Below, piece after piece: positions 15,366 to 23,186 of a stretch of DNA of 47,541 nt. The translations under genes were made by a program, and so were the position numbers. Each line of letters starts with the position of its first letter. The stretch's first letter is position 1. Under the pieces are notes generated by a model. The model had not been told where the DNA came from. It worked only from the letters and a program-made list of their open reading frames with translations, and ran no database searches. Source of the stretch: Cereibacter ovatus. Lineage in GTDB: Bacteria; Pseudomonadota; Alphaproteobacteria; Rhodobacterales; Rhodobacteraceae. Location: assembly GCF_900207575.1 (NCBI RefSeq), contig NZ_OAOQ01000024.1, forward strand, positions 1-47,541, written 5' to 3'.

Positions 15366-17147
15366 TCAGCCCGGCGGTGGAGCGTCCGCTGACGTGGACC
15401 GGCCCAGCACGCGCAGCAGTTCGGCGGCGATCCGGTCCGGGGTCACCGGCTTGGCCACATAGCCGTCGATGCCGTGGGCAAGGTAGCCGTCGCGCTGATC
15501 CTCCATCGCGTCGGCGGTCATGGCGATCACCGGCGCACGGGCGTTGGTCCCCGGCAGGGCGCGGATGCGGCGGAAGGTTTCCACCCCGTCCATTTCGGGC
15601 ATGTTCATATCCAGCAGCACCGCATCCACCGCCTCGCGCGTCAGATGCTCCAGCGCCTGCTGGCCGCCGGCGGCTTCGGCGGTGCGGATGCCGAACAGGT
15701 TCAGGTAGGCCACCGCCACCAGCCGGTTGGTGGCGATGTCATCCACCACCAGAACCGCGCGTCCGCGCAGCGTCTCGGCCGTGCCGGGGGCAGGCGCCGG
15801 TGCCGCGGACGGGATCGGGGTCGGGGTCGGGGGCGGCGCCACCGCCACCGGATCTATCGCCAGCGTCAGCGCCAGCCGCGCACCCCGCCCCGAGGGCGGC
15901 AGCACCCGCAGATCGCCCCCCATCTGCCGCGCCAGCGCCCGGCTGATCGACAGGCCAAGGCCGTTGCCCGGCGCGCGGGACGAGGTGCCCGCCGCGGCAC
16001 CGGCGCTGCGGGTGAACGGCTCGAAGATCGCTTCGGCTTCGGCCATGGGGATGCCGTCGCCGGTGTCGCTGACCTCGATGTGCAGGATCGGGCGCGCATT
16101 GCTGCCCTCCATCGTCGCCTCGACGCGGATGCGCCCGCTGTGGGTATGTTTCAATGCGTTCGACAGCAGGTTCGTCAGGCATTGCCGCAGCCGCTGCGGA
16201 TCAAGCCGCGCCCGCGCCGGTATGCCGGACAGATAAAGCTGAAGCGCCAGCCCTGCCTCTTCGATCAGTGGGCGGAACAGCTCGACCGAGGTGGTGATCT
16301 CGTCGCGCGGGTTGACGGTCGCCGGGCGGATCGGCATCCGCCCCTGCTGCACCGCCGACATGTCGAGGATGTCGTCAAGGATGGTGGAAAGCCCCTCGGC
16401 CGAGCGGATCAGCACCCCCAGCCGGTCGCGGCTGACCGGATCGGCGGTGCGGCGCAATTCGGCATGGCCCATGCCAAGGATCGCATTCAGCGGGGTGCGC
16501 AATTCGTGGCTCATCTGCGCCAGAAAGCGGTCCTTGGTGGCGTTGGCGGCCAGTGCCGCGGCGCGGCCGGCGGCGGTTTCGCGGTGCAGCCGGTTTGTCA
16601 GCACGATGGCGCCAAAGGAATAGGCCAGCGCCACCAGCGCGCACAGCGTTGTCAGCGCCAGCGCCGGCAGGTCGTCGCGCGGCAGCCAGTAGGCGGCATT
16701 GCTGGTCAGCACCAGAATGGTCAGCGCCGAGGCCCCCGCCAGCCCCATCGGCAGATGGATCGACCGCACGGTGGCGATATGCAGCATGGTGCAGACCATC
16801 AGCCCCACGGCAAAGGCCTTCACATACTGATCCTCGACATGCCACATCAGGGCGGCGGGCAGGCCGAAACCCAGTTGCAGCAGGAAGGCCGCGCCGATGT
16901 AGGTCCGGTGACGCCAGCCCTCGGTGATGCGTTCGGGGCGGGCGTCAAGGCTGTGCAGAACCGTCTCGCAGATGGCAACGATGGTGGCCGAGCCAAGCAC
17001 AAGAGCCGGCGGCAGGAACATCAGAGACACCGCGAAGGCCAGCGTCAGGGCCGGGATCCGCACCGCCGCCTCGCGCCGCAAAAGCGAGGCCTGCCGGGCG
17101 ACTTCCTGTTCAAGGTCGGACGGGGGCAGGCTGGCTTTTGGCGTCAT
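15366..17147 (-). CDS. Hybrid sensor histidine kinase with receiver domain
   Basis: 593 residues. About six hydrophobic segments lie between residues 30 and 190 (no large periplasmic domain), then a dimerisation domain with His214 in FLAQMSHELRTPLN, an ATPase domain with NLLSNALKHT, DTGDGIP and GNGLGLSI, a Pro-rich linker, and a C-terminal receiver with Asp513 in LLDMNMPEMDG and the conserved AKPV lysine. It should autophosphorylate and pass phosphate to its own receiver, then to a phosphotransfer protein not present here. The stimulus is unknown; with no sensor domain outside, membrane state or an interacting protein is plausible. The upstream DUF6476 gene is 42 nt away on the same strand and may be co-transcribed. 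Confidence 0.92.
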   Translation of the reverse strand: MTPKASLPPSDLEQEVARQASLLRREAAVRIPALTLAFAVSLMFLPPALVLGSATIVAICETVLHSLDARPERITEGWRHRTYIGAAFLLQLGFGLPAALMWHVEDQYVKAFAVGLMVCTMLHIATVRSIHLPMGLAGASALTILVLTSNAAYWLPRDDLPALALTTLCALVALAYSFGAIVLTNRLHRETAAGRAAALAANATKDRFLAQMSHELRTPLNAILGMGHAELRRTADPVSRDRLGVLIRSAEGLSTILDDILDMSAVQQGRMPIRPATVNPRDEITTSVELFRPLIEEAGLALQLYLSGIPARARLDPQRLRQCLTNLLSNALKHTHSGRIRVEATMEGSNARPILHIEVSDTGDGIPMAEAEAIFEPFTRSAGAAAGTSSRAPGNGLGLSISRALARQMGGDLRVLPPSGRGARLALTLAIDPVAVAPPPTPTPIPSAAPAPAPGTAETLRGRAVLVVDDIATNRLVAVAYLNLFGIRTAEAAGGQQALEHLTREAVDAVLLDMNMPEMDGVETFRRIRALPGTNARAPVIAMTADAMEDQRDGYLAHGIDGYVAKPVTPDRIAAELLRVLGRSTSADAPPPG

Positions 17148-17189
17148 GGCGTGTTCCTGCGCGGTGTCCTGCCCGATCCGGCGCGTCGG

Positions 17190-17510
17190 TCAGTTTCCGG
17201 TGGGGGGCGACACATGCAGTTCCTGCCGGAAGCTGCCGTCGCGGTTGAAGATCAGAATGCGGCTGTCGTCCGTCACCACGGCCAGCCAGTCGGCGGCCTG
17301 CGTGAAGGCCGCGGGGCGTGCGCCTTCGGGCAGGGCCAGTTCGGCCGGAAGGCTGGGCGGGGCCTTCAGCGCCGCCGGCATCCGGGTGACAATCACCGCA
17401 ACCACCGTTATGACGCCCCCGATGGTGGTGAGCGTCAGGATGAAGACGAGCGCCCTGAGAAACCTTAGGCTGGGCGGAAGCTGCCCATCCCGTTCCGGAG
17501 CCTGCTGCAT
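17190..17510 (-). CDS. DUF6476 family small membrane protein
   Basis: 106 residues. One membrane helix (about 20-42, LRALVFILTLTTIGGVITVV) follows a short cytoplasmic N-terminus; the outer part contains ALPEGARPAAFTQAADWLAV and ILIFNRDGSFRQ, as in DUF6476 proteins of Rhodobacterales. Function unknown; the outer segment looks like one or two strands of a beta-propeller-like or SH3-like motif. The ATG at 17510 shares two bases with the divergent rluA-type start at 17509. Confidence 0.8.
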   Translation of the reverse strand: MQQAPERDGQLPPSLRFLRALVFILTLTTIGGVITVVAVIVTRMPAALKAPPSLPAELALPEGARPAAFTQAADWLAVVTDDSRILIFNRDGSFRQELHVSPPTGN

Positions 17511-18558
17511 GGTCCTTCCTTTCGCCCCTGCGGGCATCCTTCTGGTGACGATCGGGGAAGATCCCCCCGACCGTCTTGATAAGGCGCTTGCGCGCGAGGT
17601 GCCAGAGGAAGCCTGCCTGTCACGCTCGCGGCTGATGAAGCTGATCGCCGCGGGTGCGGTCAGTCTGGACGGCCGGCCCGTGACCGACCCCAAGGCCCGC
17701 GTGGCCGGGGGGCAGGTCTATCACCTGACGCTGGCCGATGCCGCCGAGGTCGAAACCCTGCCCGAAGACATCCCCCTGCAAGTGGTCTGGGAAGATGCCG
17801 ACCTGATCGTGATCGACAAGCCGGTGGGGATGGTGGTCCATCCCGCGCCGGGGCAGTGGACGGGCACGCTGGTCAATGCCCTGCTGTTCCATTGCGGCGA
17901 CAGCCTTGCCGGCGTGGGGGGGGGAAAGCGCCCCGGCATCGTTCACCGCATCGACAAGGACACCTCGGGACTTCTGGTCGCTGCCAAGACCGACCGCGCC
18001 CATCAGGGCCTTGCCGCCCAGTTCGAGGCCCATACCGTCGATCGGCGCTATCTGGCGCTGGTCCATGGCGTGCCCGAGGCGTCCGATCCGCGCCTGCGCG
18101 GCACCCGCGGCATCAGCTTTGAACCGGGCGGCGTGCTGAAGATCGCGACCCATATCGCGCGCCATCGCACCGACCGGCAGCGGCAGGCGGTCTGTTTCGA
18201 CAGTGGCCGACATGCCGTCACCCGCGTCCGGGTGCTGGAACGGCTGGGCGAACCGCCTGCCTGCGCGCTGGTGGAATGTCGGCTGGAAACCGGGCGGACC
18301 CATCAGATCCGGGTGCATATGGCCCATGCCGGCCACGGTCTGATCGGTGACCAGACCTATGGCGGGCGGCGCAAGCTGTCGCCAAAGGCGGTGGGGGCGG
18401 TGGCGGCTGCGGCGGCGGATGGGTTTCCGCGGCAGGCGCTTCATGCGGCCACGCTTGGTTTTCTGCATCCGGTGACCGGCGAGGCGCTGTCCTTCGAAAG
18501 CCCGCCGCCCGCCGACATGGCGGCGCTGCTGGATTTGCTGCGGGTGCGGCAGGACTGA
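17509..18558 (+). CDS. RluA-family rRNA/tRNA pseudouridine synthase
   Basis: 349 residues: an S4 RNA-binding domain (about 30-80, with SRSRLMKLIAAGAVSLDG) followed by the catalytic domain with GIVHRIDKDTSG, where Asp149 is the nucleophile, and RLETGRTHQIRVHM. It converts specific uridines in structured RNA to pseudouridine; the S4 domain fits the RluC/RluD branch. The ATG at 17509 overlaps, head to head, the ATG of the DUF6476 gene, leaving no room for separate leaders. A GTG at 17548 (VTIGEDPP) is an alternative start closer to where homologues begin. Confidence 0.88.
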   Translation: MVLPFAPAGILLVTIGEDPPDRLDKALAREVPEEACLSRSRLMKLIAAGAVSLDGRPVTDPKARVAGGQVYHLTLADAAEVETLPEDIPLQVVWEDADLIVIDKPVGMVVHPAPGQWTGTLVNALLFHCGDSLAGVGGGKRPGIVHRIDKDTSGLLVAAKTDRAHQGLAAQFEAHTVDRRYLALVHGVPEASDPRLRGTRGISFEPGGVLKIATHIARHRTDRQRQAVCFDSGRHAVTRVRVLERLGEPPACALVECRLETGRTHQIRVHMAHAGHGLIGDQTYGGRRKLSPKAVGAVAAAAADGFPRQALHAATLGFLHPVTGEALSFESPPPADMAALLDLLRVRQD

Positions 18559-18585
18559 CGGACGTTGATCGTGATCGCGCGGTGC

Positions 18586-18622
18586 GGCCATGCCCTTGCT
18601 GTCGCGGCGCAGGGGCATGGCC
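18586..18622 (+). terminator. Strong 10-bp inverted repeat after the pseudouridine synthase gene
   Basis: GGCCATGCCC at 18586-18595 and GGGCATGGCC at 18613-18622 are perfect arms with a 17-nt loop, 27 bp after the stop. No U-run follows, so it may end transcription only with Rho, or act as an RNA-stabilising hairpin or a protein site in the leader region of rpoH. Confidence 0.45.
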
Positions 18623-18806
18623 GGGCGTGAGACAAGACCGAGGGTGGATTACATTTGCGTGAAAATCCGCAACAATCGTGGCAGCGCGACGGTTACGACA
18701 ACATCTCTCGTTAAACTGTCGATGATAGCGCACATCCATGCGCCTTGGACGGCAACAAACGTCCTGCGCCCGGGCGACCGAGGCGAAGGCCAGAGGGGGT
18801 CAAGGA

Positions 18807-19703
18807 ATGAGCACCTACACCAATCTTCCCGCTCCGAGTCCCGAACAGGGGCTTAACCGTTACATGCAGGAAATCCGCAAGTTTCCCCTGCTGGAACCGG
18901 AAGAGGAATTCATGCTGGCCAAACGTTGGGTCGATCATCAGGACACCTCGGCCGCGCATCGGCTGGTGACCTCGCACCTGCGTCTGGCCGCCAAGATCGC
19001 CATGGGCTACCGCGGCTATGGCCTGCCGCAGGCCGAGGTGATCTCGGAGGCGAACGTCGGTCTCATGCAGGCGGTCAAGCGGTTCGATCCCGACAAGGGG
19101 TTCCGGCTTGCGACCTATGCGATGTGGTGGATCCGCGCCTCGATCCAGGAATATATCCTGCGATCCTGGAGTCTGGTGAAACTGGGCACCACCTCGGCGC
19201 AGAAGAAGCTGTTCTTCAACCTGCGCAAGGCCAAGGCCAAGCTGGGTGCGCTGGAAGAAGGCGACCTGCGTCCCGAGAACGTGGCCCAGATCGCGAAGGA
19301 TCTGAGCGTGTCGGAATCCGAGGTGATCGACATGAACCGCCGCCTTTCCGGCGCGGATGCCTCGCTTAATGCCACCATCGGATCGGACGGTGACGGCTCG
19401 ACCCAGTGGCAGGACTGGCTGGAAGACGAAGACAGCGATCAGGCCGCCGACTATGCCGAGCGCAACGAACTTGAGATGCGGCGCGAACTGCTGGCCGAGG
19501 CGATGTCGGTGCTGAACGACCGCGAAAAGGACATTCTGGTGCAGCGGCGTCTGTCCGACGATCCGGTGACGCTGGAAGAACTGTCGGATGGCTATGGCGT
19601 CAGCCGCGAGCGTATCCGCCAGATCGAGGTTCGCGCCTTCGAAAAGCTTCAGACCAAGATGCGCGATCTTGCCCGCGCACGGGGGATGCTGATGCCGGCC
19701 TGA
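18807..19703 (+). CDS. rpoH: RNA polymerase heat-shock sigma factor
   Basis: 298 residues, group 3 sigma-32. Region 2 contains HLRLAAKIAMGYRGYGLPQA and TYAMWWIRASIQEYILRSW; the RpoH box QKKLFFNLRKA, absent from housekeeping sigma factors, is at about 131-141; region 4 ends with YGVSRERIRQIEVRAFEKLQ. It directs transcription of chaperone and protease genes, and in Rhodobacter-type bacteria there are two RpoH paralogues, with RpoHII serving oxidative and singlet-oxygen stress. I cannot say which this is. ATG 18807 follows a weak GGAA; a GAGGGGG lies further upstream. The 248-nt leader has a hairpin and no neighbour sigma regulator. Confidence 0.93.
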   Translation: MSTYTNLPAPSPEQGLNRYMQEIRKFPLLEPEEEFMLAKRWVDHQDTSAAHRLVTSHLRLAAKIAMGYRGYGLPQAEVISEANVGLMQAVKRFDPDKGFRLATYAMWWIRASIQEYILRSWSLVKLGTTSAQKKLFFNLRKAKAKLGALEEGDLRPENVAQIAKDLSVSESEVIDMNRRLSGADASLNATIGSDGDGSTQWQDWLEDEDSDQAADYAERNELEMRRELLAEAMSVLNDREKDILVQRRLSDDPVTLEELSDGYGVSRERIRQIEVRAFEKLQTKMRDLARARGMLMPA

Positions 19704-19861
19704 TCGGCACCTGGACAGGGCGGGGCCGGTGTCCGATCCGCGCCCCGTGCTGGACAGGAATGCGTCGGACACGACGACAGTCCCCGGCGCGCGGGAAGCC
19801 CGAAGCACACGGGCTGTTCATGCCGCACGGCTCACCGACAGCCCCGGGCGCGTGGGCAACT

Positions 19862-19952
19862 GGGCCTGTCTTGCGACGGAAAGCAACGCGCTCCCGGTCG
19901 TGCGAGATTGCATGAACCGCGCGCGGGAAACGGGGCCTGTCTTGCGACGGAA
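19862..19952. repeat. Two copies of a 20-bp direct repeat
   Basis: GGGCCTGTCTTGCGACGGAA is at 19862-19881 and 19933-19952, 71 bp apart. The flanks are also similar, suggesting one duplicated ~70-bp unit. Confidence 0.8.
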
Positions 19953-20076
19953 GGGCCGGGGCCCGGCTTCAGGTCAGGGGTCTTCCATTGGCGGCAAAGC
20001 GACGGCCCGTGGAACGCATCGAAAGAAATGCGGATTGGGCCTTGGATGACCGTCCGTCCCATGCGGCCAATGCGCG

Positions 20077-20099
20077 GGCCCGGTGGACTTCACCGGGCC
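20077..20099 (+). terminator. Hairpin upstream of the DUF2585 gene
   Basis: GGCCCGGTG and CACCGGGCC are perfect 9-bp arms around GACTT, followed by TTCGGTGTTT. It lies 20 bp before the ATG of the next gene, so it could terminate transcription from rpoH or attenuate the DUF2585 gene. Confidence 0.5.
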
Positions 20100-20118
20100 T
20101 TCGGTGTTTGCTGGCGCC

Positions 20119-20694
20119 ATGATCAGAACGCCGCCCGTCGCGCTTGCCCCCGCCATCCTTGCAACCCTTGCCATTGTCCTGGCCGCGGCGGTGATCCTGC
20201 TTGCGATGGGGCGAGAACCGATCTGCACCTGCGGCCATGTCAAGCTTTGGCATGGCGAGACCATGAGTTCGGAAAATTCGCAGCATCTGGCAGACTGGTA
20301 TACGCCGTCGCATGTGATCCACGGTCTGCTGTTCTACGCGCTGCTTTGGCCCCTTGCCGGGCGGCTTGGCTTTGGCTGGCGGCTTGCGGTGGCCGCACTG
20401 ATCGAAGCGGCGTGGGAAGTGGTCGAGAATTCGAACGCCGTGATCGAACGCTATCGCGCCGTGACCATATCGCTGGATTATTACGGTGATTCGGTGGTCA
20501 ATTCGGTGGCCGACATTGGCGCCATGATCGCGGGTTTCTGGCTGGCACGACGCCTGCCTGTCTGGGTCAGCGTCCTGTTGGCGCTGGGTCTGGAGGTTCT
20601 GACGCTGTGGCTGATCCGCGACGGGCTGGCGCTGAACATCCTGATGCTGCTTTGGCCACTGGATGCGATCAGGCTTTGGCAGGCCGGCGGCTGA
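20119..20694 (+). CDS. DUF2585 (UPF0314) family membrane protein
   Basis: 191 residues with an N-terminal hydrophobic helix (10-30), then [13 protein letters not shown] and [20 protein letters not shown], and three or four further helices; [17 protein letters not shown] is characteristic. The conserved Cys, His, Trp and Glu residues look like a metal or ligand site at the membrane, but no function is known to me. The ATG at 20119 has no clear ribosome binding site beyond CTGGCGCC. It appears to stand alone. Confidence 0.85.
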   Translation: MIRTPPVALAPAILATLAIVLAAAVILLAMGREPICTCGHVKLWHGETMSSENSQHLADWYTPSHVIHGLLFYALLWPLAGRLGFGWRLAVAALIEAAWEVVENSNAVIERYRAVTISLDYYGDSVVNSVADIGAMIAGFWLARRLPVWVSVLLALGLEVLTLWLIRDGLALNILMLLWPLDAIRLWQAGG

Positions 20695-20849
20695 AGCCGG
20701 CCCTGATGCGGCTGATCGCTTTCCGGTTGGATGTCGGTCCTGGCACACAACCGATGCTCGACAACACCACGCAGGTGGCGCAGGCTGTGACCGGCTGAGG
20801 GGTCGATCTTCCGGCCCCGGCCGCGTTTCAGTGGAAGGGAGGACCATAG

Positions 20850-21290
20850 ATGAAGACCCCGCGCATGCTGATCCTGCTTGCCTCGGACAAGCTTTGCCGG
20901 CTGATCGCCGCCGAAGCGGGTCGGTTCACCGAGATCGCAAGCCACAGTGCCGCCGACTTCCCCGATGTGGATGTTGAATTCACCAGCCCGCCGCCGCGGG
21001 GGCAGTCGCCCGCCGGCACCGCATCCTTCACCATCGACCCCCGTCAGTCCGAAGCCGAGCAGGAGCGTGGCCGCTTTGCCGCCCATGTGATCGCGGCGCT
21101 GGAAAGCCAGTGGGCCAAGGGCGGGCATGACCGGATCGTGATCGCGGCCGGGCCGAAGATGCTGGGCGTCCTGCGCGACCGGCTGCCGAAGGCGCTGGCC
21201 GCGCAGGTCATGGCGGACATGGACAAGGATCTGGTCAAGATCCCCGTCCATGAGATGTCCCCCCATTTCGCCGAGGTGTTCGCACCCTGA
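20850..21290 (+). CDS. Host attachment family protein
   Basis: 146 residues. The sequence starts KTPRMLILLASDKLCRLIAA and contains DPRQSEAEQERGRFAAHV and IVIAAGPKMLGVLRDRL, matching the Host_attach (AtsE-like) family, named from Agrobacterium genes linked to attachment to plant cells. The fold resembles eRF1 domain 2/baeRF-like ribosome-associated proteins, so the true role may be in translation. The gene follows GGAAGGGAGG and is convergent with pepF. Confidence 0.8.
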   Translation: MKTPRMLILLASDKLCRLIAAEAGRFTEIASHSAADFPDVDVEFTSPPPRGQSPAGTASFTIDPRQSEAEQERGRFAAHVIAALESQWAKGGHDRIVIAAGPKMLGVLRDRLPKALAAQVMADMDKDLVKIPVHEMSPHFAEVFAP

Positions 21291-21314
21291 AAGGCCGGGC
21301 GGTGGGGGGGGCGG

Positions 21315-23135
21315 TCAGTCCTCCATCGCCTCCAATTCGTCGATGAAGCCCGCGATCATGCTGAGGCCCTTGTCCCAGAAGCTTGGGTCGCTGGCATCCA
21401 GCCCGAACGGCGCCAGCAGTTCCTTGTGGTGCTTGGATCCGCCTGCGGAAAGCATTTCGAAATACTTTTCCTGAAAGCCGGGGGTGCCCTCGGCATAGAC
21501 GGCGTAAAGCGCGTTCACCAGCCCGTCACCGAAGGCATAGGCATAGACGTAGAACGGCGAATGGACGAAATGCGGGATATAGGACCAGAAGGTTTCATAT
21601 CCGTCCATGAACTCGAACGCGTCGCCAAGGCTTTGGGCCTGAACGCTCATCCACAGGGCGTTGATGTCGTCCGGGGTCAGTTCGCCCTGACGGCGGGCGT
21701 CGTGCAGCTTGCATTCGAAATCGTAAAAGGCGATCTGGCGCACGACCGTGTTGATCATGTCCTCGACCTTGCCGGCGAGAAGGGTCTTTTTCTCGGCCGG
21801 GGTTTTCGCCGCATCCAGCAGTTTGCGGAAGGTCAGCATCTCGCCGAAGACGCTGGCGGTTTCGGCAAGCGTCAGCGGGGTCGATGACAAAAGCTCGCCC
21901 TGACCCGCTGCCAGCACCTGATGGACGCCGTGGCCCAGCTCATGCGCCAGCGTCATCACGTCCCGCGGTTTGCCGAGATAGTTCAGCATCACATAGGGAT
22001 GGACGGTGGTCACCGTCGGATGGGCAAAGGCGCCGGGCGCCTTGCCGGGTTTCACGCCGGCATCGATCCAGCCCTTGGTGAAAAACGGTTCCGCAATCGT
22101 GGCCATCTGCGGCGCGAAGGCGCCATAGGCCGACAGAACGGTGTCTTTTGCTTCATCCCAGCCGACCAGTTTCGGGGTCTCGGTGGGCAGGGGGGCGTTG
22201 CGGTCCCAGACCTGAAGCTTGTCCAGCCCCAGCCATTTCGCCTTCAGCCGGTAATAGCGGTGCGACAGTTTCGGATAGGCCGCGACCACGGCATTGCGCA
22301 GCGCCTCGACCACCTCGGGTTCGACATGGTTGGCAAGGTGGCGGCCATATTGCGGCGTGGGCATCTTGCGCCAGCGGTCGTGGATTTCCTTTTCCTTGGC
22401 CAGCGTGTTGTGGATGCGGGCGAACAGCTTGATGTTCTTGCCAAACATCTCGGCCAGTGCGCGGGCGGCGGTCTCGCGCCGTGCCCGGTCGGGATCGGTC
22501 AGCAGGTTCAGAACCTGTTCAAGCGCCATCTCCTCGCCTTCCAGCGTGAAGGTCAGCCCGGCCATCGTCTCGTCGAACAGCCGGTTCCAGGCGGCCGCGC
22601 CCACCACGGATTCATCATGCAGGAAGCGTTCAAGCTCGTCCGACAACTGGTGCGGGCGCATGGCGCGCATCCGGTCGAACACCGGCTTGTAGCGGGCAAG
22701 GCCCGCGCTTTCGGCCAGCAGGCGGTCCAGATGCGCATCTTCCAGCCGGTTGAATTCCAGGCTGAAGAACACCAGCGAGGTGGTGTAATCGGTCACCTTG
22801 TCCTGCGCATCGGCCATGAACTTGGCGCGCTCGCTGTCCATGGTGTTCTGATAATAGCGCAGGCCGGCATAGGACATCAGCCGCCCGGCGGTGATGTCGA
22901 TCTTTTCATAGGCCTCGACGCAGGCCAGCAGCCCGTCGGCATCCAGCCCGGCCAGCTTGCCTTCGTAGTTTGCCGCAAAATCGGTGCAGGCCGCTTTCAG
23001 CCATGCCATGTCCTGGGCGAATTCGGCCGCATCGGGGGCGGGATAAAGATCGCGCAGATCCCATTCGGGCAGGTTGCCCAGCGCCCCGGCGCTGGCGTTG
23101 GCATCAAGGACCGGACGGGGCAGGGGCAGGGTCAT
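21315..23135 (-). CDS. pepF: Oligoendopeptidase F, M3B metallopeptidase
   Basis: 606 residues, full length. The zinc site HELGH is at 398-402 with the downstream glutamate expected in the TLAETASVFGE block. It cuts cytoplasmic peptides of roughly 7-17 residues. No signal peptide is present. The gene is monocistronic by its spacing to the DNA ligase, 51 nt upstream on the same strand, though read-through is possible. Confidence 0.92.
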   Translation of the reverse strand: MTLPLPRPVLDANASAGALGNLPEWDLRDLYPAPDAAEFAQDMAWLKAACTDFAANYEGKLAGLDADGLLACVEAYEKIDITAGRLMSYAGLRYYQNTMDSERAKFMADAQDKVTDYTTSLVFFSLEFNRLEDAHLDRLLAESAGLARYKPVFDRMRAMRPHQLSDELERFLHDESVVGAAAWNRLFDETMAGLTFTLEGEEMALEQVLNLLTDPDRARRETAARALAEMFGKNIKLFARIHNTLAKEKEIHDRWRKMPTPQYGRHLANHVEPEVVEALRNAVVAAYPKLSHRYYRLKAKWLGLDKLQVWDRNAPLPTETPKLVGWDEAKDTVLSAYGAFAPQMATIAEPFFTKGWIDAGVKPGKAPGAFAHPTVTTVHPYVMLNYLGKPRDVMTLAHELGHGVHQVLAAGQGELLSSTPLTLAETASVFGEMLTFRKLLDAAKTPAEKKTLLAGKVEDMINTVVRQIAFYDFECKLHDARRQGELTPDDINALWMSVQAQSLGDAFEFMDGYETFWSYIPHFVHSPFYVYAYAFGDGLVNALYAVYAEGTPGFQEKYFEMLSAGGSKHHKELLAPFGLDASDPSFWDKGLSMIAGFIDELEAMED

Positions 23136-23186
23136 GGGAACTCCTTACAAGGTTTGGGGCCAAGGTGGCGCGGCGCGGCGGCGACT

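Larger units (their letters stand above)
19704..20118. other. 415-bp gap after rpoH with direct repeats and a hairpin, no gene
   Basis: It holds a 20-bp direct repeat and a strong hairpin at 20077-20099, described separately. The short open frames have no protein-like character. Nothing else is recognised. Confidence 0.5.
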
